A stretch of 17,980 bases of DNA from an uncultured Corynebacterium sp. GTDB taxonomy: Bacteria > Actinomycetota > Actinomycetes > Mycobacteriales > Mycobacteriaceae. The stretch lies in the NCBI RefSeq assembly GCF_946222985.1, contig NZ_CAMIFY010000053.1, positions 1-17,980 of the forward strand, written 5' to 3'. Position numbers and translations under genes: made by a program. Shown here one piece after another: positions 7,330 through 14,538 of the stretch. The notes below the pieces were generated by a model. The model was not told where the DNA came from and made no database searches. It saw nothing but the letters and a program-made list of their open reading frames with translations. The first letter of the stretch is position 1; every line of letters starts with the position of its first letter.

Positions 7330-8054
7330 TGGCGGGGGCGACCACGGGGCCGTCCCCGGCCGACGCGGACGTCCGCGCCCTGCTCACGACCCTGCAGTGG
7401 ACCGATTCGGCCTTCCCGTCGGGCCTGTACACCCTGTCGCACGGGTTGGAGGGGTTGGCGCAGAGGGGCGTGGCGACCAAAGAGACGCTTGACGACGTCG
7501 TCGCCGGGCTTCTGCGTCATTCCATCGGTCCCTCCGACGCCACCGCCACCTGCCTGGCCTGGCGGGCGGCCGAGGCGGACGACCTCGACGAGCTCATCGG
7601 CATCGACGACGAACTCTCCGCCACGCGCCCCTCGGCGGGGATGCGCCGCGGGTCGCACCGGGCGGGCCGCCAGACGCTGACGATGGCCGAGGAGCTCGGC
7701 GCCGACGGCGGCATCGTCGGACGGTTCCACGACGCCGTGCGCGATGGCCGAGCGCCGGGGAATCAGGCGGTGGCGATCGGCGTCGTCAAGCAGGGGTTGG
7801 GCGTGGGAATCGCCCACGTCGCGGCGGCCGAGCTGGCCGGATTCGTCAACGGCATCGCGGGGGCGGCGATCCGGCTGCGCCTGGCCGACCACGTGTCGGC
7901 GCAGCGGCTGGTGTCGGCGATGGCGCCCGTCATCGGCGAGGCGCTGGCGGATGCGATGGCGCGCGGCCGCGACGAACTCGGGCCGTCGACGCCGGCACTC
8001 GACGTCGCCTCGGCCCTCCACGAAACGGCGCCGGCGCGCCTGTTCCTGAACTGA
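7329..8054 (+). CDS. ureF: Urease accessory protein UreF
   Basis: UreF binds UreD on apo-urease and recruits UreG, acting in the GTP-driven loading of nickel into the active site. The 241-residue product has the family features: LLTTLQWTDSAFPSGLYTLS near the N-terminus (typically L.LL.LsDs.fPiGafs.ShGLE), SHGLEGLAQRGV, then GNQAVAIGVVKQGLGVGI and the helical C-terminus with LVSAMAPVIGEAL. The start ATG shares one base with the ureBC stop (TGATG, 7327-7331), showing tight coupling. Length is typical (220-245). No UreE gene precedes it, unlike the common ureABCEFGD order. Confidence 0.94.
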   Translation: MAGATTGPSPADADVRALLTTLQWTDSAFPSGLYTLSHGLEGLAQRGVATKETLDDVVAGLLRHSIGPSDATATCLAWRAAEADDLDELIGIDDELSATRPSAGMRRGSHRAGRQTLTMAEELGADGGIVGRFHDAVRDGRAPGNQAVAIGVVKQGLGVGIAHVAAAELAGFVNGIAGAAIRLRLADHVSAQRLVSAMAPVIGEALADAMARGRDELGPSTPALDVASALHETAPARLFLN

Positions 8055-8122
8055 CCGGCCCACGGGCGAACACCGCACGCACGCAAACGACAACCACGAC
8101 CACACGAGAAAAGAGCGAGCAC
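8055..8122 (+). other. CA-rich spacer before ureG
   Basis: The only sizeable gap within the operon, 68 bp. It is rich in CAC/ACG triplets and poor in G-runs, so it should be unstructured RNA. A purine-rich stretch GAAAAGAGCGAG just before the ureG ATG probably serves as the ribosome site. One reading frame through the spacer encodes several His and Asp residues (EHRTHANDNHDHT), reminiscent of the His-rich N-terminus of some actinobacterial UreG proteins, but it is out of frame with ureG. Confidence 0.4.
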
Positions 8123-8779
8123 ATGAACGACGACGTCAACCGCGACGAGAACTCCCGGCGCCCGTCCCGGCCCGACCGGCCCTTCCGCATCGGCATCGGC
8201 GGGCCGGTGGGCTCGGGCAAGACGGCGCTGATCGAGGCGCTGGTGCCGAAGTTCGCCGAAGTCGGGCGCGAGGTCGGCGTGATCACGAACGACATCTACA
8301 CGCAGGAGGACGCCGACCACGTCCGGCGGACGCTGGACGGCACGCTGGATCCGGCGCGCGTCGTCGGCGTGGAGACCGGTTCGTGCCCCCACACCGCCGT
8401 GCGCGACGACCCGACGATGAACATGATGGCCGCCGCCGAATTGCAGGCCGAGCACCCCGAGTTGGACACCATCTTCTTCGAGTCCGGCGGCGACAACCTC
8501 ACGCTGACGTTTTCGCCGGCGCTGGCCGACGTGTTCGTGTTCGTCCTCGACACCGCCGAAGGCGAGAAGATGCCGCGCAAGCGCGGGCCGGGCATCACGG
8601 AATCGGACCTGTTGGTGATCAACAAGGCCGACATCGCCCAGTACGTGCGGTGCGACCTCGACGTCATGATGTCCGACGCCGACCACGTGCGCTCCGGCGC
8701 GCCCGTCATCGCGACGAACTGCCTCGACGGCGCCGGCATCGCCGAAGTCGTCGACTACCTGGAATCGAAGCGGCCGTGA
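8123..8779 (+). CDS. ureG: Urease accessory GTPase UreG
   Basis: A SIMIBI-class GTPase that carries nickel and powers its insertion into urease. The 218 residues include the P-loop GPVGSGKT (27-34), VITNDIYTQEDAD, the nickel-binding CPH motif (88-90), ESGGDNLTLTFSPALAD (120 on), AEGEKMPRKRGPGIT, and the guanine-specificity NKAD (167-170). The N-terminal 20 residues are charged and Arg/Asp-rich, with no histidines, unlike the His-rich UreG N-termini of some actinobacteria; the His-rich function seems to sit in the separate protein at 4239-5186. ATG 8123 follows a purine-rich ribosome site. The stop overlaps the ureD GTG (GTGA, 8776-8779). Confidence 0.97.
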   Translation: MNDDVNRDENSRRPSRPDRPFRIGIGGPVGSGKTALIEALVPKFAEVGREVGVITNDIYTQEDADHVRRTLDGTLDPARVVGVETGSCPHTAVRDDPTMNMMAAAELQAEHPELDTIFFESGGDNLTLTFSPALADVFVFVLDTAEGEKMPRKRGPGITESDLLVINKADIAQYVRCDLDVMMSDADHVRSGAPVIATNCLDGAGIAEVVDYLESKRP

Positions 8780-9753
8780 CGGCGGCGACCGCGACGACGG
8801 CGACTGCGAAAGCGGCGACTGCGGCCCTGCCGGTCGGTTCCCCGGGCAAGGACGGCCTGCTGGTCCTCGAGTTCGCGCCGAAGGGCGGGCCCGGCACCGA
8901 CGCGGTGACTGGCGCGGCGGAGGCCACGGAAGCGGAGACCGCACCAGTCACCGAATCCGCCCCGGCACCCCTCGTCTCCCGCCCCACCGAGTGGACGCGC
9001 CGCCACCACCGCACGCCGCTGCGGGTGACCCGCCCCCTGCATCCCGACCCCGCGCTGCCGGGCCTGCCGGTGACGTACTCGATGTGCACCGGCGGCGGCC
9101 TCGTCCAGGGCGACCGCACCCGCACGGAAGTCACCGTGCGCGCCGGCGGCCACGCGATGGTCACCTCGCAGGCCGCGACCAAGATCCACTCGATGACCGA
9201 CGGGTTCGCCACCAACGACGTCGATCTCGTCGTCGAACCCGGTGCGATCCTGGAGTATCTGCCCGACCCGACGATCTGCTTCCCGGCCTCGACGCTGCAC
9301 CAGACGATCACGGCGGACGTCGCGGCGGGCGGTGCGCTCATCGCCGCGGACGTCACGGTCCTGGGCAGGCTTTCCGACGCCGCCCCCCTCACCCAGGACC
9401 TCGCCCACCTCACGATGCGGGTCACGCGCGACGGTCGGCCGGCCCTCCTCGATCGCACGATCCTCGGCGGACCCGGCGCCTTCGACCCCGTGATGACGGG
9501 CGGAGCGCCGGTGGTCGGCACGTTCGTCGTCGTGACGCCGGATGCCGCCGTCGCGCGGGAACTGGTGGGGGCACTGCGCGGCGGCGGCAACGAGTCCGGC
9601 CCCGGAATCACCCTTTTGCACCGCGACGCCGGCATGGTGGCGAGGATGCTCGGCCACGACACGGAGTCGATCCAGCGCGAGTTCCACCGGTTGTGGGACG
9701 TCTCGCGGCGGACGCTGCTCGGCGCCGGAGCCTTCGACCTGCGCAAACGGTAG
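8776..9753 (+). CDS. ureD: Urease accessory protein UreD (UreH)
   Basis: UreD is the scaffold that binds apo-urease and UreF and is thought to form the channel through which nickel reaches the active site. Family blocks include TPLRVTRPLHP, MCTGGGLVQGDRTRTEVTVR, AMVTSQAATKIHSM, LEYLPDPTICFPASTLHQ and the C-terminal LWDVSRRTLLGAGAF. At 325 residues it is longer than the common 260-290: the first 22 residues are almost all Ala/Thr, and an Ala/Thr/Glu-rich insert (about 43-69) separates the first beta strand (LLVLEFAPKGG) from the TPLRV strand. The GTG start at 8776 overlaps the ureG stop by 4 bp; no better start lies nearby, though the low-complexity N-terminus makes the exact start less certain. 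It is the last gene of the operon. Confidence 0.93.
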   Translation: MTAATATTATAKAATAALPVGSPGKDGLLVLEFAPKGGPGTDAVTGAAEATEAETAPVTESAPAPLVSRPTEWTRRHHRTPLRVTRPLHPDPALPGLPVTYSMCTGGGLVQGDRTRTEVTVRAGGHAMVTSQAATKIHSMTDGFATNDVDLVVEPGAILEYLPDPTICFPASTLHQTITADVAAGGALIAADVTVLGRLSDAAPLTQDLAHLTMRVTRDGRPALLDRTILGGPGAFDPVMTGGAPVVGTFVVVTPDAAVARELVGALRGGGNESGPGITLLHRDAGMVARMLGHDTESIQREFHRLWDVSRRTLLGAGAFDLRKR

Positions 9754-9801
9754 GCACCAACCCCCACATCATCTCCATCGCGGGCGCTCGTGAACCGGTG
9801 C

Positions 9802-9816
9802 CGACGGCTACCGTCG
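9802..9816 (+). repeat. Small perfect hairpin after ureD
   Basis: CGACGG-CTA-CCGTCG forms a 6-bp perfect stem with a 3-nt loop, 48 bp after the ureD stop. There is no T-run after it, so it may stabilise or trim the 3' end rather than terminate. Confidence 0.4.
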
Positions 9817-9896
9817 AGGTGCAGGTCAACGCCCGCTGACCGCGTTCCCGCATGATTGCGTGACGACGGGTCGGCACCCGCCACACCGATCCCCGG

Positions 9897-9945
9897 CCCG
9901 CCTCCGAATCCCTCCGCGAGATTCGGCGGCGGGACGGGGTTTTGA
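9897..9945 (+). terminator. Stem-loop terminator of the urease operon (candidate)
   Basis: CCCGCCTCCGAATC (9897-9910) pairs with GATTCGGCGGCGGG (9920-9933), 14 bp with one mismatch and a 9-nt loop, followed by ACGGGGTTTTGA. The T-run is short and starts 5 nt after the stem, so termination strength is uncertain. It lies about 145 bp after ureD and about 80 bp before the next gene, the right place to isolate the urease operon. Confidence 0.6.
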
Positions 9946-10011
9946 CTTTACTGGTCGCTCACTTGTTCGATTCATGGGACATTTCAAGCCTCTGCAATCC
10001 AGTCCATTCGC

Positions 10012-10017
10012 TATCTT
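10012..10017 (+). promoter_or_regulatory. Candidate leaderless -10 box for the DUF222/HNH gene
   Basis: TATCTT matches TAnnnT and its last base is 7 nt before the A of the ATG at 10024, the spacing expected for a leaderless transcript. No Shine-Dalgarno sequence precedes the ATG. No clear -35 is visible at 17 bp; a TTGACT at 9942-9947 is too far away to pair with it. The region 9945-10020 is clearly AT-richer than its surroundings. Confidence 0.45.
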
Positions 10018-10023
10018 GTTCGC

Positions 10024-11862
10024 ATGAGCAACGGCGACGATCGCAACGGCCCCGAAGGGCCCGATGACACTGGGATGCACGGCATCCCCGGTCATCCGGG
10101 CAGCTTCGGCGGCACGGGCGCTTCCTCCGGGCCCGCGGGGTGCGTCACCGACGTGCGCGCGGCGATCGCCGTCTTCGGGCACGCCGTGGATGCTCTCGCC
10201 GGCGGCTGGGATCTGCTCGACGACGACACCCGGCACGAGGCGTATCTCGAGCTGGAGGAGGGCCGGCGCCGCCTGAGCATCGTCGACACCGAGTACCTGT
10301 CGGCGTGTGCGCGGGGACGCGTCGTGAAGCCGACGCCCAAAGTGATGAACACCCTCGTCGACAACGCGCACATCTCGCGTGCGGAGGCGAGGCGGCGCAT
10401 TTCGGCCGCGCACCGGTTGCAACGGGCGGAGGCGCAGACGGTGCCGCCGAAGCATGATCTGCCGGAGGTGCGCAAGCGCGTGGAGGACGGCGTGGTCGGC
10501 GCGGATGCCGTCGAGTTGATCGACAAGGCGTTGGACGGGTTGCCGGCGAAGGCGGCGGAGCTCATCCACGTGGCCGACCCGCACATCGCGGACTTGCTGG
10601 ACAAGGTGCAGGTCGATGATCTGCGGCACCTCGGCCCGATGCTGCGGGCGTTGTTGGGGCTGGACGATCCCTACACCGACGAGGATCGGCAGCGACGCCG
10701 CGCCGTTCGACTGTCCAAGCCCGACGCCGACAACATGTCCCGGATCAGCGGCCATGTGACGCCGGAGTTGGGGGCGATCCTGCGGCGACTGTGGACGGAT
10801 TTCGCGGGGCCCGGAGATTTGCTTCCCGACGGCGCCGACGACGACCGGTCCGCCGACCAACGCCGCCACGACGCCGTGGAAGCCGCCATCGCGGCGGGGT
10901 TCGGTTCCGAGGATTCCGATCCCGAAGCCGAGCCGGACGCCGGTCACGATTCCGATCCCGATTCCGAACCGGATTCTGATTCTGGTCAGGATTCGGGTTC
11001 TGGTCCGGGGTCTGATTCTGGTGCGGATTCTGGCCCGGGGCCCGGTGCTCCCGACTCGCCTCCATCACCGTCACCGGGGACTCCCCCGAACGGCCCGGCC
11101 CCGACCCCGGCCCCTGCTCCTGCCCCGGCACCGGCGCCGACGCCGGCGCCGGTCCCTGCCGCTCGCCCGAACCTTCGCCCGAATCGTCGGCTCCGTCCGG
11201 CTCGAGGCACCACGTCCATCGTCGCGGTGTGCAGCCTCGCGGAGCTCGCCGAAATGTCCGGCACCGCATTGACCGACGTGGGCACGACCATCTCGATCGC
11301 CGAGGCGGTCAAGCGAGCCAGCGCGGGCGACTTCCACTTGTCGGTCATGAACCTGAAGGGTCAGGTGCTGTGGCACGGGCGGGGACGGCGCGTCGGATCG
11401 CTCGCCCAGTACCTGTCGTTGTGTGCCGAGGAAGGCATGAGCACGGCACCCGGATCATCGGCACCACCGGCCCAGTGCCACATTCACCACGTGAATTCGT
11501 GGGCGTCGGGCGGGCTCACCGACATCGACGCCATGACTTTGGTCGACTACGCCTCCCACGGGCGCATCGACGACTCCCGCACCAACGACAACAGATGGTG
11601 GACCACGAAAAAGAGAAACGGGCCGGGCGGAGGAGCAGGATCTGGCCGGAATTCGGATTCCGGGGCACCTGATGACGCAAACCCCAAGGTCACGTGGATT
11701 CCGCCGAGGTCCAAGGATCCGACGCGCGCGCCCCGGGAAAACCGCCACCCGCTGGGCTGGCTCGCCCCGGGGCGCCGGATCCGACGCCACCACGCACGGC
11801 AAACGGGAGACGACCCACCAAGGGATCCCGCGAACCCGGACCACGGTGACGACGCCCCGTAG
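10024..11862 (+). CDS. DUF222/HNH (13E12-type) protein with degenerate HNH motif
   Basis: A 612-residue member of the large actinobacterial family that joins a helical DUF222 domain to a C-terminal HNH nuclease domain. DUF222 spans about 42-290 and resumes about 395-460: LSACARGRV, ISRAEARRRISAAHRL, LRHLGPMLRALLG, ISGHVTPELGAILRRLW, VAVCSLAELAEMSG. Between them, residues 296-382 are an Asp/Ser/Gly-rich stretch followed by a Pro-Ala tract. The HNH part reads GSSAPPAQCHIHHVNSWASG (478-497), keeping the His pair (488-489). The usual CxxPGC, central Asn (DNL) and CxxHH are replaced by STAPGS, DAM and DYASHG, so metal binding and cleavage may be lost. The tail is Arg/Pro-rich. Such genes are multicopy and possibly mobile; biological role unclear. 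Nothing recognisable as a transposase flanks it. Confidence 0.85.
   Translation: MSNGDDRNGPEGPDDTGMHGIPGHPGSFGGTGASSGPAGCVTDVRAAIAVFGHAVDALAGGWDLLDDDTRHEAYLELEEGRRRLSIVDTEYLSACARGRVVKPTPKVMNTLVDNAHISRAEARRRISAAHRLQRAEAQTVPPKHDLPEVRKRVEDGVVGADAVELIDKALDGLPAKAAELIHVADPHIADLLDKVQVDDLRHLGPMLRALLGLDDPYTDEDRQRRRAVRLSKPDADNMSRISGHVTPELGAILRRLWTDFAGPGDLLPDGADDDRSADQRRHDAVEAAIAAGFGSEDSDPEAEPDAGHDSDPDSEPDSDSGQDSGSGPGSDSGADSGPGPGAPDSPPSPSPGTPPNGPAPTPAPAPAPAPAPTPAPVPAARPNLRPNRRLRPARGTTSIVAVCSLAELAEMSGTALTDVGTTISIAEAVKRASAGDFHLSVMNLKGQVLWHGRGRRVGSLAQYLSLCAEEGMSTAPGSSAPPAQCHIHHVNSWASGGLTDIDAMTLVDYASHGRIDDSRTNDNRWWTTKKRNGPGGGAGSGRNSDSGAPDDANPKVTWIPPRSKDPTRAPRENRHPLGWLAPGRRIRRHHARQTGDDPPRDPANPDHGDDAP
10909..11169 (+). 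repeat. Low-complexity coding repeat (Asp-Ser-Gly, then Pro-Ala)
   Basis: Residues 296-340 are built from GAT-TCC/TCT-GAT/GGT-type codons (Asp-Ser-Asp/Gly/Pro), and 351-380 from alternating Pro-Ala/Thr-Pro codons. The DNA repeats units like GATTCTGGT and GATTCCGAT. Its T-ending codons contrast with the C/G-ending codons around it, which suggests recent slippage expansion within the DUF222 domain. Confidence 0.8.
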
Positions 11863-12075
11863 CAATCACGGCGTGTGCGACCTCGGCATGCGCAACCGCA
11901 AAAGGACGTATTCGCGGCGTGCGCTCGCCCTCGTGTTCCCCAGTTTGAGCCGACCAGCATCGTCCCGGCGGGTCGGTACACTGGCATGAGCGAAAAAAGG
12001 CGTGCGCGCCCGCTGCATCACCGCACGAGCAGCAGGTCACGCACCACGACGAATAGAACGAGGTACCCCGACTCA
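11863..12075 (+). promoter_or_regulatory. Intergenic region with candidate promoter for the amidohydrolase
   Basis: The 213 bp hold a GGTACACT element (TACACT at 11977-11982), a very typical -10 box of high-GC actinobacteria. It would start a transcript near 11989 with a leader of about 87 nt. No good -35 lies 17 bp upstream; TTGAGC at 11945-11950 is 26 bp away. A GAGG lies 12 nt before the ATG at 12076. An in-frame ATG at 11986 exists but would lie at or upstream of the predicted transcription start. Confidence 0.4.
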
Positions 12076-13407
12076 ATGACGGTCAACACCAACTCCAACG
12101 CCGCCGGCACCCCGACTCGGACGCCGACTCCCCCGGCCACCGATGGACGCATCCAACGGACGGTCCCCGAGATCATCGCGAACCACGGCGTCGACCTCGG
12201 TTGGCAGGAGTCCGTCTACCGTCACCTCCACGCCAACCCCGAGTTGTCGGCGGTCGAAGAGCAGACGGCGTCGTACCTCGAAAAGCGGCTGCGCGACTTC
12301 GACTGCACCGTCGAAACGGGCATCGGCGGCCACGGGCTCGTCGGCATCTTCCGCAACGGAGAAGGCCCGACGGTGCTGTTCCGCGCCGACATCGACGCGT
12401 TGCCGGTCGAGGAAGCCACCGGCGTCGAGTACGCCTCCGTCGCCGACGGCGTCTCCCGCGCGGGCGTCGCCTCGAAGGTCATGCACGCGTGCGGCCACGA
12501 CCATCACATGACCGCGTTGCTCGGCGCCTGCGCCATCCTCGACGCCAACCGCGACGACTGGTCCGGCACCTTCATCGCCCTGTTCCAGCCGGCCGAGGAA
12601 ACCGCCTGCGGCGCCCAGGGCATGGTCGACGACGGACTGGCGGACATCATTCCCCGCCCCGACGTCTGCCTCGGCCAGCACGTCGTCCCCGGTCCCGCCG
12701 GTCGCATCATGTCGTCGTCGGGCCCGGTGCTGACGGGCTGCGACACCATCACCATCGACATCACCGGTCGTTCCGCCCACGGGTCCATGCCGCACAACGG
12801 CGTCGACCCGACGTACATCGCCGCGGCGATCGTCATGCGCCTGCAGGGCATCGTCGGCCGCGAGGTGTCGCCGCACGAGTTCGCGGTGATCTCCGTCGGC
12901 ACGCTGACCTCGGGCAACTCCAACAACACCATCCCCGGCCACGCGCGGATCGTCCTCAACATCCGGTACTACTCCGACGAGGTCCGCGAGATCCTCGTCT
13001 CGGCGATCGAACGCGTCGTCCGCGCCGAGTGCGTCGCTTCGGGTGCCTCCGTCGAGCCGACGTTCACCTACTCCGACCACGGCGACGTCACCGACAACGA
13101 CCCGGACGTCTACGCCGACGTCCGCGCGGCGTTCGACGGCGTCTTCGGCGCCGAGTCCGTCACCGCCGACCGGTGGACCGCGTCGGAGGACTTCTCCGAC
13201 ATCCCCAACGCCTTCGGCTCCCCGTACGTCTACTGGACGGTCGGCGGCACCCCGCGCGACCTGTGGGACGCCGCCGTCGCCGCCGACCGCGTGCTCGAGG
13301 ACGTGCCGTCGAACCACATGTCGACGTTCCTCCCCGACTTCGAACCCACCGCCGCCGCCTCCACCCGCGCCGCCGCGGCGGCCATCCTGGCCTGCCTGCG
13401 CCGCTGA
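12076..13407 (+). CDS. M20 family zinc amidohydrolase (N-acyl-amino-acid aminoacylase-like)
   Basis: A 443-residue metallo-amidohydrolase of peptidase family M20, subfamily D, which splits N-acyl or aminoacyl amide bonds. Metal-site residues are visible: HACGHDHH (137-144, with Cys139 and His141), catalytic Glu174 and ligand Glu175 in QPAEE, His202 in GQHV, and His414 in SNHMSTF. The dimerisation domain has SAHGSMPHNGVDP (233-245). The middle (DWSGTFIALFQPAEE, GMVDDGLAD, PDVCLGQHV) resembles, from memory, Corynebacterium N-acyl-glutamine aminoacylase AgaA, the skin-odour enzyme, as well as hippurate hydrolases. The exact substrate cannot be told. The first 24 residues are Thr/Pro/Asn-rich and unlike the family. 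No signal peptide is seen, so it is cytoplasmic. It is followed after 34 bp by a co-directional oxidoreductase gene. Confidence 0.9.
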   Translation: MTVNTNSNAAGTPTRTPTPPATDGRIQRTVPEIIANHGVDLGWQESVYRHLHANPELSAVEEQTASYLEKRLRDFDCTVETGIGGHGLVGIFRNGEGPTVLFRADIDALPVEEATGVEYASVADGVSRAGVASKVMHACGHDHHMTALLGACAILDANRDDWSGTFIALFQPAEETACGAQGMVDDGLADIIPRPDVCLGQHVVPGPAGRIMSSSGPVLTGCDTITIDITGRSAHGSMPHNGVDPTYIAAAIVMRLQGIVGREVSPHEFAVISVGTLTSGNSNNTIPGHARIVLNIRYYSDEVREILVSAIERVVRAECVASGASVEPTFTYSDHGDVTDNDPDVYADVRAAFDGVFGAESVTADRWTASEDFSDIPNAFGSPYVYWTVGGTPRDLWDAAVAADRVLEDVPSNHMSTFLPDFEPTAAASTRAAAAAILACLRR

Positions 13408-13441
13408 GACGCCCGGCGCCGAAACGAATCGCGTAGCCACC

Positions 13442-14449
13442 ATGCCCCTGCGTTTGCCCACCGACCGCATGACGATCGGCCTCGCCGAGCCCCTCGCCGG
13501 CGGCAGGGGCTCCGTGCCCGACCTGCCCGCCCTTCTGCGCGACACCGCCTCGTTGGCGCGTCACGCCGAGGACGCGGGGGCGCGGGCCCTGTGGTTCCGT
13601 GACGTTCCCTTGCTTGTCGACGAGTTCCGCGACGCCGGTCAGATCCTCGACCCCTTCGCGCACATGGCGTACCTCGCGGCGCACACGTCGACGATCGGCC
13701 TGGCGACGGCGTCGACGGTGCTGACGTTGCGCCATCCGATCCACGTCGCGAAGCAGGCCGCCAGCGTCGACCAGCTCTCCGGCGGCCGTGTCGCGTTGGG
13801 CGTCGCCACGGGTGACCGGCCCGAGGAGTTCCCCGCCTTCAAGCAGCGCCGCTCCGACCGCGCCGAGTCGTTCCGCGACGCCGTCGACTACGTGCGCGCG
13901 TTGTGGCGTCCGGGGACGCCGCGCACCCGGGCGAACCGGTGGGGCGGGGTGGACATGGGCGTCGAAATGCTGCCCAAACCCGTCGACGGCGCGCCGATCC
14001 CGTTGTTCGTCACCGGGCACTGCGGGCAGACCCCCGAGTGGATCGCCGAGCACGCGGACGGCTGGATGTACTACGGGCAGGACCTCGCCACGACGGAGAA
14101 GCTGGTGCGGCAGTGGCGGGACGACGTCGCCGAGCACGCCTCCCCCGCCGACGCGCACGGCGCGCATGACACGCACGGAGCGCACGGCGCGAACGGTGCC
14201 GGCCGATCCGAGGCGATCAAGCCCTACATCACGACGCTGACCGTCGACCTGCTCGCCGATCCCGACGCCGAACCGAAGCCGCTGCGCTACGGCTTCCGCG
14301 CCGGCCGCACGTTCCTGCTGCGGTACCTGGAGAAGGTCGAGGCGCTGGGAGTCGACCACGTCATCATGGGGCTGCGTTCGTCGAGCCGCCCGGTGCCGGA
14401 GGTCCTCGACGAACTCGGTGCGCACGTGTTCCCGCACTTCCCCGGCTGA
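13442..14449 (+). CDS. Luciferase-like (LLM) flavin-dependent oxidoreductase
   Basis: A 335-residue TIM-barrel oxidoreductase of the bacterial luciferase superfamily, using FMN or F420 as hydride or flavin cofactor. Blocks: LARHAEDAGARALWFRDVPL (38-57), ILDPFAHMAYLAAHTSTIGL, TLRHPIHVAKQAASVDQLSG (95-114), LGVATGDRPEEFPAF, LFVTGHCGQTPEWIAEHADG (188-207) and C-terminal LGVDHVIMGL. The pattern fits the subgroup I know as the BA3436-type luciferase-like family; substrate unknown. Residues 231-254 are an insert rich in His, Ala and Gly (AHGAHDTHGAHGANG), probably a surface loop. It begins 34 bp after the amidohydrolase stop, so the pair is likely one transcript. Convergent with the next gene; 89 bp lie between their ends, with only a weak GC-rich stem (CCGGGG/CCCCGCGG) and no T-run. 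Confidence 0.88.
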   Translation: MPLRLPTDRMTIGLAEPLAGGRGSVPDLPALLRDTASLARHAEDAGARALWFRDVPLLVDEFRDAGQILDPFAHMAYLAAHTSTIGLATASTVLTLRHPIHVAKQAASVDQLSGGRVALGVATGDRPEEFPAFKQRRSDRAESFRDAVDYVRALWRPGTPRTRANRWGGVDMGVEMLPKPVDGAPIPLFVTGHCGQTPEWIAEHADGWMYYGQDLATTEKLVRQWRDDVAEHASPADAHGAHDTHGAHGANGAGRSEAIKPYITTLTVDLLADPDAEPKPLRYGFRAGRTFLLRYLEKVEALGVDHVIMGLRSSSRPVPEVLDELGAHVFPHFPG

Positions 14450-14538
14450 GGGAGATTTCGAGGCGGCCGTGCTGAGCCGGGGCGGCCAAATCCCCGCGGT
14501 TCAGGCCGCTTCAAGGTCGGGAGCAGCGACTGCCGCCG

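Noticed and set aside
9826..10947. 373-codon minus-strand frame opposite the DUF222/HNH gene
   Set aside because: Low-complexity Arg/Gly/Val composition and full overlap with a recognisable gene on the other strand.
11986..12075. In-frame upstream ATG that would lengthen the M20 amidohydrolase by 30 residues
   Set aside because: The extension is Arg/Ser/Thr-rich and unlike the family, and the likely -10 box TACACT (11977-11982) would start transcription at or after this ATG.
14450..14538. Bidirectional terminator between the convergent LLM and OYE genes
   Set aside because: Only a short CCGGGG/CCCCGCGG stem with no T-run on either strand, so it is too weak to list as a terminator.
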